From Fundicoccus_A sp052115865 (GTDB taxonomy: Bacteria; Bacillota; Bacilli; Lactobacillales; Aerococcaceae), in the NCBI RefSeq assembly GCF_052115865.1, contig NZ_JBQKME010000001.1:248001-312000 (forward strand): a DNA stretch of 64,000 nucleotides. Reading direction: 5' to 3'. Made by a program: the position numbers and the translations under genes. Below the pieces are notes generated by a model that saw nothing but the letters and a program-made list of their open reading frames with translations, had not been told where the DNA came from and did not search any database. Below are positions 45,346-54,735 of the stretch, one piece after another (positions within the stretch are counted from its first letter, which is position 1; each line of letters begins with the position of its first letter).

Positions 45346-46130
45346 TTAACCAATTTTGAATATGATATAAAAATTGGAGATAAAATATTTAGTTATGGAT
45401 TTTCGTTGACTTTGAATGAGAGTAGAATTGAAAAAGAATGGTTATATGATTCAACCGAAGAAGCAGTCATGATTTTTACACGTGAAAATGAGGTTAAGAT
45501 TAATAAAGAATATCTTGATAATAACGAAGATGATTTTGATCGATTAGAAATTCATGCTGAAGAAATTTTAAGTGTTCAAACCAATTTATTGTTAACGGAA
45601 CTTAATATACGTAAGAAAATATTTAGTTCGAATGAAGGTAAAGCAATTATTAAAGATATTATTAATTGGTTCAGATACACATTGGAAGTAATATCTCCTG
45701 AGGATATGGCTTCTGGTTACGATTTATCTTATGGTGAAGGGGAATATTTAAGTAAATTAAGTCAGTTCCTGCAATTAAATGATACTGGAATTGAACAAGC
45801 AATTTTTGAAGACACTCAAGGCAGAATCAAAGATTTGCCATTGGAAATTAAAATTAAGGACCGTATAAAAGAAGATTTCAATAATATATCATTAGAAGGT
45901 AATGTTGAAGTCATAAAAATGGTGGACATTTACGAACACAAAATAATATTTATCATTTTACTATTGAGGATGAAGAACTGAAGTTTTTTGAGTTTAAATT
46001 TATTCATGGAAATGCAACCTTTAGTATGCATGAGGAATCAGATGGAACGGTCAGATTAATAGAATTATTTTCTATTTTATTAAATAAAAACGAGAAAGTA
46101 TTTGTAATCTTGAAGTATCAGAATTATGTT
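45346..46130 (+). pseudogene. AAA-family (OLD/AbiEii-like) ATPase fragment
   Basis: The frame from about 45346 reads NFEYDIKIGDKIFSYGFSLT, then LNESRIEKEWLYDSTEEAVM, and runs to 45981, where a frameshift (about 45945) leads to EDEELKFFEFKFIHGNATFS and SDGTVRLIELFSILLN with KVFV. The last part is the ABC-like signature of AAA_15/AAA_21 ATPases, which would be followed by the Walker B "VIDEIDRSLHP". Here the sequence breaks off instead into the HD relic. The Walker A part is also missing. Such ATPases often belong to abortive-infection or retron-like defence genes, but only this middle piece survives. The 191-codon ORF at 45406-45981 has no good RBS. Confidence 0.6.
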
Positions 46131-46447
46131 TAAGTTCGTCTAGTTTTACTTTTCTTGCTAACTCATTAGATTTTACTTTAGACAAATTATATTCAAATCT
46201 GACATTAGGATCTTTAGATAATAAAACAACAGCATATACTATATGCTTTGGATTAGGTCGTTATAGTTATTTTTGAGTCCTCGATTACGTCATGCAATAA
46301 TGCATTCACTTTTTCGTCTTCTGAATCTAAATAAGAGGAAAGTGTCATTGGGTGATTAATATAATAAACACCAGCTTTATCAACTTGGTTTTTATGTACA
46401 TGTGTAGCAATTTTTAAAGCAAGCTTGTATAAATCCATAGCTGTCAT
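46090..46447 (-). pseudogene. HD-domain (p)ppGpp hydrolase-like fragment
   Basis: On the - strand, ATG 46447 opens a frame with YKLALKIATHVHKNQVDKAG, YYINHPMTL and ALLHDVIEDSKITI, the N-terminal HD motif of RelA/SpoT/MESH1-type hydrolases, ending at 46253. In a neighbouring frame the following bases encode KHIVYAVVLLSKDPNVRFEY, VKSNELARKVKLDELKHNSD and TSRLQIL, the later part of the same domain. A deletion plus frameshift destroyed the gene. It meets the AAA fragment tail to tail near 46100. Confidence 0.6.
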
Positions 46448-46855
46448 CTCAAATCTTTATGTGCCTTATATCTAAAAATTGAATCATACTACTTTCCAGT
46501 AGTAACGTATATAAATATTTTATGTCATCAGTTAATTAAATCATTAAAAGTAGTTACAAATGATTTTTTCTTTAGGAACATTTAATTATTTTATTGAATC
46601 ATAAAAGGAATTCCTATTTATTTTATTTTTAAGAAAGGGTTTTCCATATTGTCATAACAAAGAATAGAGTTTTATGAAATGCAGTGTTATTTTATATCAT
46701 TAAATAGTGTAATGATATTTTTGTTTTAATATTGGAAATATGGTTCGCAATAATTATAGATAAAAATTATGGTTTTAGTATAGTAATAACAACTTTAAAT
46801 TTGTATAATTGATTTAAGAATTTCAAATTATTATTTATAATTAGGGGGAAAAGTC
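46448..46855 (+). promoter_or_regulatory. Upstream region of the G5 surface protein
   Basis: About 400 very AT-rich bases. TATAAT at 46804-46809 is a perfect -10 element, 47 bases before the start codon, but no good -35 lies 17 bases upstream. Long AT-rich upstream regions are common before surface-protein genes. Nothing else was recognised. Confidence 0.45.
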
Positions 46856-49800
46856 TTGAAAAAGAAATTGTATAAATCGATTTTGCCGAAGAGTCTAAGT
46901 GTGGTTATATTAACAACACATTTAATGAGCTCGCAAATATTAGCAGTTTTTGCTGATGAAGTGGATAGTGTTGAGGAATTTAGTGTAGTTACTGAGGAAG
47001 TTGTGGAACCAGTAGCGGAGGAAATGAATAAAGTTGAGAACAATTCTGAAGAAAGTATTGATTCAACCATATCCATTGAAGAAACTGAATCAACTTTTCC
47101 TTTAGAAGAGAATATAGTTCAAGAATCGGGAATTGTTTCTGATTTTGAAGTTTCAGACGAAAATAGTACTAGCATGCTAAGAAATGAAATCAATAGTACA
47201 TATTACGATGATCCTACTATCTATCCACATCGTAGTGTTACAGTTTATAGTGGTGGATTTTTGAGGCATTTAGAATTTTACAAAGGGAATGAAACTATTA
47301 ATGAATCAATTCAAAAGGCTTTAACAGCAGTAAATAATAAATATCCAAATCTATATACTTTTTATTCAGTAACAGTAGAAGAAAAGTATGTTACAGATTT
47401 TAGTAGTGGCTATCAAGGACTTTCCCAGTCTATCGATATTATTGTTAGCCCTTTATATGATAATCAAACATACGAATCGGATTTTTTAACTTTGCCATTT
47501 GAAACAGAATATATAGAAAATTCAGATATGTTAGTTGGAGAACAAAAGATTGTTAGAAATGGTATCAATGGTCGTGGAATAACAAGTTATTCTATTTACT
47601 ATTTAAATAATGTTGAAATTTATAGGACTGAACCAGAAACTACAATTTGGAGTTATCCTACCAACCAGATTTTAGAAATTGGGACTAAAGTTGTAAAAGA
47701 AGAAATTCGCACTGAAGAAATCCCTTTTGAAGTTGAGTATATAGAAAATATTGATCTTTTAGAAGGTGTGGAAGAAGTTTCGCAAGTGGGTGTTAATGGG
47801 GTACGGACAATTACTGATGAAGTGACATTTATAAAAGGTGAAGAAACTAATCGAGTAGAGCTATCCAATGAAATCACTAAAACCCCAATCACAGAAATCA
47901 TCCAAGTCGGAGTCAAAGAAATAAAGACTGAAGTCGTTAATGAGGCGATTCCTTTTGAAACAGAGTTTGTTCAAAATGATGAATTGTTAGTTGGTGAAGA
48001 GAATGAGTTGACAGCTGGTGTTGATGGTGAAGAAGCTGTAACATATGAAGTGGTATTTATTAAAGGGAAAGAGGTTTCTCGAGAACGTATTTCAGGTGAA
48101 GTGAAGGTTGAACCTGTGACACGAGTAGTAGAAGTAGGAACTAAAGAAATAAAAGAGGAAACTGTTACCAGTACTTTGCCGTTTGAAGTGAATTATACCG
48201 AATCTGCTGATTTATTAGTAGGGGAGGAAAAAGTTACTCAAGAAGGTATGAATGGTATTCTTGAAACTACATATGAGGTTACTTTTATTAATGGGGTAGA
48301 AGTAAATCGTGATGTGTTGTATGAAGAAGTAACCACTAAACCAGTGAATAAAATCATTGCTCAAGGTACTCGTGAAGTGAAGAAAGAGGTTCACACCGAA
48401 GTTGTTGAATTTGAAACAGAACGTGTAGATAATCCAGATTTACTAGTAGGTGTGGAAGAGGTTTCGCAAGTGGGTGTTAATGGGGTACGGACAATTACTG
48501 ATGAAGTGACATTTATAAAAGGTGAAGAAACTAATCGAGTAGAGCTATCCAATGAAATCACTAAAACCCCAATCACAGAAATCATCCAAGTCGGAGTCAA
48601 AGAAATAAAGACTGAAGTCGTTAATGAGGCGATTCCTTTTGAAACAGAGTTTGTTCAAAATGATGAGTTGTTAGTTGGTGAAGAGAATGAGTTGTCAGCT
48701 GGTGTTGATGGTGAAGAAGCTGTAACATATGAAGTGGTATTTATTAAAGGGAAAGAGGTTTCTCGAGAACGTATTTCAGGTGAAGTGAAGGTTGAACCTG
48801 TGACACGAGTAGTAGAAGTAGGAACTAAAGAAATAAAAGAGGAAACTGTTACCAGTACTTTGCCGTTTGAAGTGAATTATACCGAATCTGCTGATTTATT
48901 AGTAGGGGAGGAAAAAGTTACTCAAGAAGGTATGAATGGTATTCTTGAAACTACATATGAGGTTACTTTTATTAATGGGGTAGAAGTAAATCGTGATGTC
49001 TTGTATGAAGAAGTAACCACTAAACCAGTGAATAAAATCATTACTCAAGGTACTCGTGAAGTGAAGAAAGAGGTTCACACCAAAGTTGTTGAATTTGAAA
49101 CAGAACGTGTAGATAATCCAGATTTACTAGTAGGTGTGGAAGAGGTTTCGCAAGTGGGGGTTAATGGGGTACGGACAATTACTGATGAAGTGACGCTTAT
49201 TAAAGGTGTAGAAACTAATCGAGTAGAATTATCAAACGAAATCACTAAGGCATCAATCACAGAAATCATCCAAGTCGGAGTCAAAGAAATAAAGACTGAA
49301 GTCGTTACTGAGGCGATTCCTTTTGAAACAGAGTTTGTTCAAAATGATGAGTTGTTAGTTGGTGAAGAGAATGAGTTGACAGCTGGTGTTGATGGTGAAG
49401 AAGCTGTAACATATGAAGTGGTATTTATTAAAGGGAAAGAGGTTTCTCGAAAACGTATTTCAGGTGAAGTGAAGGTTGAACCTGTGACACGGGTTGTGGA
49501 AGTGGGCTCGAAAGAAGTTAAAGAAGAGTCTGTGGATAGCGTTCTAGCTTTTGAAGTGGAATATGTTGAATCTGCTGATTTGTTAGTGGGTGAGGAAAAA
49601 ATCACTCAAGAAGGTATTGAAGGTGTCTTAACTAAGGTTTTTGAAGTGACCTATGTGAATGGTGAAGAAGTTGAGCGTGTTGAATTATCTTCTGAGGTGA
49701 CTAAGGAAGCTGTGAAACAAATTGTTGCTAAAGGGATTCGTGAAGTGAAGGAAGAAGTTCGTACTGAAGTTGTTCCATTTGAAACAGAACGTGTGAATAA

Positions 49801-50398
49801 TCCGGAAATGCTTGTTGGTGAAGAAGAGGTTTCTCAACAGGGAGTGGATGGAGAACGTACGATTACTGAGAATGTTTATACGGTTAAAGGTGAAGAAGTT
49901 GATCGTGAAGTTGTGAAAGATGAAGTAACAACGGCAGCGATCAATGAAATCATTCAAGTTGGTGTTAAGGAAGTTAAAGTAGAAGAAGTTTCTGAAGTGA
50001 TTGATTTTGATACGGAATACGTTGATAATGCGGAATGGTTAGTGGGTGTAGAGGAAGTTGTTACGCCTGGTGCTAATGGTGAAGTGTTAGTAACTTATGA
50101 AATCACCTATGTGAATGGTGAAGAGGTGAGCCGGACTGAGCTATCACGGGTTGTTTTAGTTGATCCGATTACGCAGGTTGTTGAACGTGGTACTAAAGAA
50201 GTTGAGAAACCTGTGGAGTCTGATAAAGATGTGACTGTTGATAAAGATACTGAGAAAGTTGAAGCTGCTGAAAAGGTAGAAGGTCAAGAAACTTTACCGG
50301 ATACTGGTGAAGAGCAACAGTATGCTATTTTTGGAGCGGCTGCTTTAGCTATCTTGGCGGGATTGGGAATGATTGTACCGAGAAAGAGGGAAGAGTAG
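46856..50398 (+). CDS. LPxTG-anchored surface protein with 12 G5 domains
   Basis: An 1180-residue wall protein from TTG 46856 (AGGGGGA upstream). Signal peptide to about residue 33 (…AVFA/DEV), an acidic spacer, an unrecognised 100-residue domain (about 110-215), then twelve G5 domains of about 76 residues (PF07501; e.g. LPFEVNYTESADLLVGEEKV … EVTKEPVxxIIxxGTKE). The C-terminus has LPDTG (sortase motif), a hydrophobic helix and RKREE. Domains 2-8 repeat in blocks of three (684 bp) that are almost identical at the DNA level. G5 domains bind N-acetylglucosamine-type sugars or zinc and act in adhesion and biofilm. A role in attachment is likely; the ligand is unknown. Confidence 0.9.
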   Translation: MKKKLYKSILPKSLSVVILTTHLMSSQILAVFADEVDSVEEFSVVTEEVVEPVAEEMNKVENNSEESIDSTISIEETESTFPLEENIVQESGIVSDFEVSDENSTSMLRNEINSTYYDDPTIYPHRSVTVYSGGFLRHLEFYKGNETINESIQKALTAVNNKYPNLYTFYSVTVEEKYVTDFSSGYQGLSQSIDIIVSPLYDNQTYESDFLTLPFETEYIENSDMLVGEQKIVRNGINGRGITSYSIYYLNNVEIYRTEPETTIWSYPTNQILEIGTKVVKEEIRTEEIPFEVEYIENIDLLEGVEEVSQVGVNGVRTITDEVTFIKGEETNRVELSNEITKTPITEIIQVGVKEIKTEVVNEAIPFETEFVQNDELLVGEENELTAGVDGEEAVTYEVVFIKGKEVSRERISGEVKVEPVTRVVEVGTKEIKEETVTSTLPFEVNYTESADLLVGEEKVTQEGMNGILETTYEVTFINGVEVNRDVLYEEVTTKPVNKIIAQGTREVKKEVHTEVVEFETERVDNPDLLVGVEEVSQVGVNGVRTITDEVTFIKGEETNRVELSNEITKTPITEIIQVGVKEIKTEVVNEAIPFETEFVQNDELLVGEENELSAGVDGEEAVTYEVVFIKGKEVSRERISGEVKVEPVTRVVEVGTKEIKEETVTSTLPFEVNYTESADLLVGEEKVTQEGMNGILETTYEVTFINGVEVNRDVLYEEVTTKPVNKIITQGTREVKKEVHTKVVEFETERVDNPDLLVGVEEVSQVGVNGVRTITDEVTLIKGVETNRVELSNEITKASITEIIQVGVKEIKTEVVTEAIPFETEFVQNDELLVGEENELTAGVDGEEAVTYEVVFIKGKEVSRKRISGEVKVEPVTRVVEVGSKEVKEESVDSVLAFEVEYVESADLLVGEEKITQEGIEGVLTKVFEVTYVNGEEVERVELSSEVTKEAVKQIVAKGIREVKEEVRTEVVPFETERVNNPEMLVGEEEVSQQGVDGERTITENVYTVKGEEVDREVVKDEVTTAAINEIIQVGVKEVKVEEVSEVIDFDTEYVDNAEWLVGVEEVVTPGANGEVLVTYEITYVNGEEVSRTELSRVVLVDPITQVVERGTKEVEKPVESDKDVTVDKDTEKVEAAEKVEGQETLPDTGEEQQYAIFGAAALAILAGLGMIVPRKREE
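47767..49500 (+). repeat. 684-bp higher-order tandem repeat inside the G5 gene
   Basis: Each block is three 228-bp G5 units. The landmark GTGTGGAAGA(A/G)GTTTCGCAAG occurs at 47767, 48451 and 49135, exactly 684 bases apart. Blocks 1 and 2 differ at only a few positions; block 3 is a partial copy that diverges after about one and a half units. Such near-identity suggests recent duplication and length variation between strains. Confidence 0.85.
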
Positions 50399-50439
50399 GA
50401 GTTAGTTGGTAAGACGTTTAAAAATTTGGTTCTACAATG

Positions 50440-50483
50440 AATGAGGTTGATGATGAAAATTTGTCATCAACCTCATCTTTGTT
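50440..50483. terminator. Terminator of the G5 protein gene
   Basis: ATGAGGTTGATGA pairs with TCATCAACCTCAT around a 10-base loop and is followed by CTTTGTTT. Strong 13-bp stem. Confidence 0.75.
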
Positions 50484-50515
50484 TCTATACAAAAACGCAG
50501 ATATCCATTATATTA

Positions 50516-50550
50516 GGTTCTTTGTCATCAACCTTATTTGACAAAGAACC
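50516..50550. terminator. Second hairpin in the G5-ABC intergenic gap
   Basis: GGTTCTTTGTCA (50516-50527) pairs with TGACAAAGAACC (50539-50550). TTTGTCATCAACCT is shared with the hairpin 60 bases upstream, so the two probably arose by local duplication. No T tail follows, so its terminator role is uncertain. The remaining 200 bases up to the promoter show nothing recognisable. Confidence 0.5.
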
Positions 50551-50770
50551 ATAAAATAATTCAAACTAAAATCGATTGCTCAACAAGTTTAAAATATTAA
50601 CCTCGTTCATCCAACAGGCCCTCATCTTCAATTAATAACGATTCGTTTCTGGATCCCCACATATATTCACTTTCCCTAACATTTGTAAAAATAATGTAAA
50701 CCCACCATTATCTCCAGTACCAACATTTACACACTCTTTACATGAAAACCACTAAAAATTTACAATCACT

Positions 50771-50779
50771 TGTTATACT
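50771..50779 (+). promoter_or_regulatory. Extended -10 promoter of the ABC-phosphoesterase operon
   Basis: TGTTATACT contains TGn-TATACT, an extended -10, 32 bases before the start codon. The -35 region is poor, as is common with extended -10 sites. Confidence 0.45.
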
Positions 50780-50810
50780 TTCTTCAGACATAAATTTTAG
50801 GAGGGTTCAA

Positions 50811-51863
50811 ATGAACTTTAAGAAAATCGTTTCGACACTATCAGCAACAACATTAGCTTCTCTTGCTTTATTAGGCTCAGCGCCTGTACAAGCACAAGAT
50901 AATACCATTTTAATTTATTCAAATTCTTTATCAGATGAAAGACAAGAATGGATCTTAGAACAATCTGAAAGTGAAGGATTCAATTTAGAATTCGTTGCAG
51001 GTGGTGGCGGAGATATCCTGAACCGTCTATTAGCTGAAAAAAATGCACCACAAGCGGACGTTACTTTTGGGATGGACGAAAGTAGTTTCATGCAATTAGA
51101 AGATGAAGAAATGCTCGTTGAATTTGAGCCATCATGGGTAGACGAATTATTACCAGAAGCAGTCATTGGTGAAGGTTACTACTATCCATTAGTTGAGCAA
51201 CGTATCTTCATGATTTACAATGCTGAATTTGTTGAAGGTGACGATGTGCCAACAAACTGGCAAGACCTTGCAGCGAATCCAAATCTAGAAGGTAAATTCC
51301 GTGTTCCAAATGAATTAGGTGGCGGAACAAACCAAAAAGCTGTCATGAGTATTTTACTCCAATACATTGATCCAGAGGGAGAACTTGGCATTTCTCAAGA
51401 AGGTTGGGATGAAGTAGAAGCTTACTTAACTAAAGGTTATATGACACCTGAAGGTGAAGACTTCAACCAAAACTTTGCTGATGGTACTGTTCCAATTAGC
51501 TACTACTCAACATCTGTAATTCCAGGTGCAGAAGAAACTTATGGCTATACAGCAACGCCAGTAAACCCTGAACAAGGTGTAATCACCATGCGTGAACAAA
51601 TTGGTATTCTTGATAAAGGTGACGACCATGACTATACAGAAGCTGAGCGTTTTGTTGAATGGTTTGGTAGTTCACAAGTTCAAGCTGACTGGGCAGTTCG
51701 CTTTGGTTCACATCCATTAAACGAAGTAGCTTACGAGTCAACCATCGATCGTGTAAAAGAAATCGTTGATGCAACAACACCAATGGATATCGATTGGAAC
51801 TTCGTGCGTGAGAACCTAAGCTCATGGATTGAAAAAATCGAATTGGAATTAATGCCTTTATAA
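50811..51863 (+). CDS. ABC transporter solute-binding protein (Fe3+/thiamine/phosphonate type)
   Basis: A 350-residue binding protein of the FutA/AfuA/PhnS-like cluster. Signal peptide cleaved after VQA (about residue 28), again without a lipobox Cys. Mature protein begins QDNTILIYSNSLSDERQEW, then AEKNAPQADVTFGMDESSF, YYPLVEQRIFMIYNAEFV and PTNWQDLAANPNLEGKFRVP. ATG 50811 has TAGGAGGG 6 bases before it. It heads an operon with ATPase, fused permease and a metallophosphoesterase. The last gene suggests an organophosphate or phosphonate rather than iron, but the binding pocket cannot be read by eye. Confidence 0.82.
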   Translation: MNFKKIVSTLSATTLASLALLGSAPVQAQDNTILIYSNSLSDERQEWILEQSESEGFNLEFVAGGGGDILNRLLAEKNAPQADVTFGMDESSFMQLEDEEMLVEFEPSWVDELLPEAVIGEGYYYPLVEQRIFMIYNAEFVEGDDVPTNWQDLAANPNLEGKFRVPNELGGGTNQKAVMSILLQYIDPEGELGISQEGWDEVEAYLTKGYMTPEGEDFNQNFADGTVPISYYSTSVIPGAEETYGYTATPVNPEQGVITMREQIGILDKGDDHDYTEAERFVEWFGSSQVQADWAVRFGSHPLNEVAYESTIDRVKEIVDATTPMDIDWNFVRENLSSWIEKIELELMPL

Positions 51864-51888
51864 GAATCGGAAAGATTCAATTTCACTT

Positions 51889-51919
51889 AGAAGCGGAAGG
51901 GTTTTTCTTTCGCTTCTTT
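51889..51919 (+). terminator. Intra-operon hairpin after the binding protein
   Basis: AGAAGCGGAAG pairs with CTTTCGCTTCT with a T-rich loop, in the gap between binding protein and ATPase genes. Same design as at 31943-31968, giving more binding protein than transporter. Confidence 0.55.
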
Positions 51920-51944
51920 GACTTTAAATAAGGAGAATTCATTC

Positions 51945-52964
51945 ATGATTGAAGTAAATAATTTAGAAATTAAATATGGTGACTTTACTGCGATTGACAA
52001 TATTAGCTTTCATGTTAAGCAAGGGGAGTTCTTCACCTTTTTAGGACCTTCTGGTTGCGGTAAAACAACGACTTTGCGAGCTATTGCTGGTTTTAATTCG
52101 CCATCAAAAGGTCAGATTATTGTAAATGATAGAGACATTACTCATTTAGCGGTTGAAAAAAGAGAAATCGGGATGGTTTTTCAATCCTATGCCTTATTCC
52201 CGACCATGACCGTTTTTGATAATATTGCCTATGGTTTAAAAGTCGACCGCAAATCGAAAGCGGAAATCCAAGAGCGAGTACTAGAACTAGCCCAACTGGT
52301 CCAACTCTCTGAAAACCAACTACAAAAAAATATCTCTGATTTATCTGGTGGCCAACAACAACGTGTGGCGATTGCTAGAGCTCTCGCTAAAAAACCAGAA
52401 ATTATTTTGTTTGATGAACCACTGTCGAACTTAGATGCCAAGTTACGTAAGCAATTACGTCAAGAGCTCAAACGAATCCAGCGTGAAACGGGGATGACGA
52501 CGATTTACGTTACCCACGATCAAGAAGAAGCACTGGAGATGTCAGACCGAATTGCGGTATTTAATAATGGTGTGATTGAACAAATTGGGACACCCAGAGA
52601 TATTTATTCGAATTCACAAACGGAGTTTGTGTGTAATTTTATTGGCGAAGCCAATTACTTGGGGCCAAAATTGATTGAAGATTTCAATCGTTTGGCGGGC
52701 GAGAGTAGGTTTGATGTGGCGAAAAGGCATTATATTCGCCAGGAAAAGGTGAAGTTTGCGCAAACTAGTCCACGTGATGTGGCTTTGGATGCGGCGATTG
52801 TGGATGAGATATTTACTGGGACGTTCTCGACTTTCCGTTGTCATATTTTGGATACGGATTTGAAGACGGTGGAGAAACTGGATGGGAATCATGTGGTTGG
52901 CAATAAGGAATCGATTAAGCTTTACATGAATCCAGATGATATTTTAGAGTACGAGGTGTCGTAA
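51945..52964 (+). CDS. ABC transporter ATPase (Fe3+/phosphonate type)
   Basis: A 339-residue ATPase: Walker A GPSGCGKTT (about residues 36-44), Q-loop VFQSYALFPTMT, signature LSGGQQQRVAIARAL, Walker B IILFDEPLSNLDA, switch VTHDQEEALEMS. The C-terminal about 100 residues form a TOBE-like region. ATG 51945 has AAGGAG upstream; a TTG at 51918 overlaps the hairpin and is unlikely. It ends one base before the permease start (TAAAATG). Confidence 0.88.
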   Translation: MIEVNNLEIKYGDFTAIDNISFHVKQGEFFTFLGPSGCGKTTTLRAIAGFNSPSKGQIIVNDRDITHLAVEKREIGMVFQSYALFPTMTVFDNIAYGLKVDRKSKAEIQERVLELAQLVQLSENQLQKNISDLSGGQQQRVAIARALAKKPEIILFDEPLSNLDAKLRKQLRQELKRIQRETGMTTIYVTHDQEEALEMSDRIAVFNNGVIEQIGTPRDIYSNSQTEFVCNFIGEANYLGPKLIEDFNRLAGESRFDVAKRHYIRQEKVKFAQTSPRDVALDAAIVDEIFTGTFSTFRCHILDTDLKTVEKLDGNHVVGNKESIKLYMNPDDILEYEVS

Positions 52965-52965
52965 A

Positions 52966-54708
52966 ATGAATCAATCTGTTCAAAAAACTCGGTTTAAACT
53001 GCCGTCGTTGTTTAGTATCTTGACGGTTGTCATTTTCTTATGGTTTGCCTTTACTTTTTTGATTTACCCGAATATTACTGTGTTGAAGGATACTTTTTGG
53101 GTGGATGGTAGTCTGACGTTTAGGGCGGTCGAGAAGATTATAAGTTCGAAGCGGGCAATGCAGGCGATTGGAAATTCGATTATTTTAGCGATTACTTTGT
53201 CTTTTACAGTTAATATTGTTGGGATGTTTATCGTTTTTGTGACGGAATATTTTGATGTAAAAGGTGCGGCAATATTGCGGGTTGGTTTTATGTCGACCTT
53301 GGTTTTCTCCGGTTTAGTCTTGAATAATGGGTATTTGTATATTTATGGCGAGCAGGGGATTTTAACGAAATTATTGCTGAACATTTTTCCAGATATGAAT
53401 CCTGCTTGGTTTACGGGTTATGCGGCGGTTGTCTTTGTAATGACTTTTGCTTGTACGTCCAACCATATGCTGTTTTTTAGAAATGCGGTTAAAGGGATGG
53501 ATAATAGTATTATTGAAGCGGCTCAGAATATGGGGAGCAGCCAATGGGAGATTTTGAAAAATATTGTCTTGCCGACTTTGAAGCCTGTCATTATTACCTT
53601 GACGATTATGGCGTTTCAAACAGGCTTGGGTGCCATGGCTGCGCCGTTAATGGTTGGGGGCAGTTTCCAAACCATTTCGCCTTTGATTTTGACTTTTACA
53701 CAGCGACCAGGTTCGCGTGATATTGCGGCTTTGTTGTCCTTGATTTTGGGCTTTGCGCAAATTGTCTTGTTAATTGTAATGACGCGGAATGAGAAGAAGG
53801 GTTTTTATTTGTCGATTTCTAAGACGAAAACGCGTTTGAATAAGCAAAAAATTACTAATCCTACTCTGAATGTAGTGGTGCATGTGCTGGCGTATTTATT
53901 GTTTGCGATCTATACATTACCTCTCGTGTTGGTGGTCTTGTTCTCATTTATGGATACGCAGGGAATTGCCCAGTCAGTCTTGTCATGGGATCACTTTACT
54001 TTGGAACATTACATTAGCATTTTATCGGATGTGGAATCCTATAAACCGGTCCTGAATAGTTTCTTGTTCTCAGGTACGGCTGCTATTGGGTCTGTGGTCA
54101 TGATGGTGGTCTTGGTGCGGATGGTGATGAAAAATCGTGATAGTAAATTTTATGAAAGTTTGGAGCTGACTTATTATATTCCATGGTTGTTGCCCGCCTT
54201 GATGACAGCTTTAGGTTTGATTTTGGCCTATGATGCGCCACATCCGTTGTTGTTTGGTAATGCGGTGATTGGGACCGTTTGGATATTGCCTGTCGCCTAT
54301 TTAATTATGATGTTGCCGTCAACTTTGCGGTATTTGAAGTCGGCTTACTATTCCTTTGATACCAACTTGGAAGATGCTTCGAAGGTACTGGGTTCTAGCG
54401 GCTTGCGGACTTTTTGGCAAATTATTTTTCCTTCCTTGTTGCCGACCGTATTGGCGCTGGTAGCCTTGAATTTTAATGGCTTTTTAGCTGATTATGACTT
54501 GTCTGCCTTCTTGTACCAACCGTCGATGATGACATTGGGGATTTCGATTCGCCAAAATGCTGACCCGGGTGCTAATATTGACGCACGAGCGATTAACCTG
54601 GTCTACTCCGTTTTGTTGATGGTCATTAGTTCCTTGGTCATGTACTTCGTCTATGGTCGCGGTTCTCAATTAGGCGAACGCCGTAGCGGCGTTAATGATA
54701 ATAAATAA
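52966..54708 (+). CDS. ABC transporter permease, two fused domains (FbpB/PhnU-like)
   Basis: A 580-residue protein with two six-helix permease halves. Each half has an EAA loop: IIEAAQNMGSSQWEILKNIV (about residue 185) and LEDASKVLGSSGLRTFWQII (about residue 470). The fused arrangement is typical of ferric iron and 2-aminoethylphosphonate importers. One gene supplies the whole channel for the ATPase dimer. Confidence 0.87.
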   Translation: MNQSVQKTRFKLPSLFSILTVVIFLWFAFTFLIYPNITVLKDTFWVDGSLTFRAVEKIISSKRAMQAIGNSIILAITLSFTVNIVGMFIVFVTEYFDVKGAAILRVGFMSTLVFSGLVLNNGYLYIYGEQGILTKLLLNIFPDMNPAWFTGYAAVVFVMTFACTSNHMLFFRNAVKGMDNSIIEAAQNMGSSQWEILKNIVLPTLKPVIITLTIMAFQTGLGAMAAPLMVGGSFQTISPLILTFTQRPGSRDIAALLSLILGFAQIVLLIVMTRNEKKGFYLSISKTKTRLNKQKITNPTLNVVVHVLAYLLFAIYTLPLVLVVLFSFMDTQGIAQSVLSWDHFTLEHYISILSDVESYKPVLNSFLFSGTAAIGSVVMMVVLVRMVMKNRDSKFYESLELTYYIPWLLPALMTALGLILAYDAPHPLLFGNAVIGTVWILPVAYLIMMLPSTLRYLKSAYYSFDTNLEDASKVLGSSGLRTFWQIIFPSLLPTVLALVALNFNGFLADYDLSAFLYQPSMMTLGISIRQNADPGANIDARAINLVYSVLLMVISSLVMYFVYGRGSQLGERRSGVNDNK

Positions 54709-54735
54709 ATCTGATTTTGATGGAGGTTTGTTTTG

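Noticed and set aside
47653..49957. Several - strand open frames across the G5 gene
   Set aside because: They are antisense shadows of the G5 repeats, recurring with the same 684-bp period and without RBS.
50560..50770. TPP or other riboswitch before the ABC-phosphoesterase operon
   Set aside because: No CTGAGA thi-box or other conserved riboswitch core was found; only local hairpins near the G5 gene end are present.
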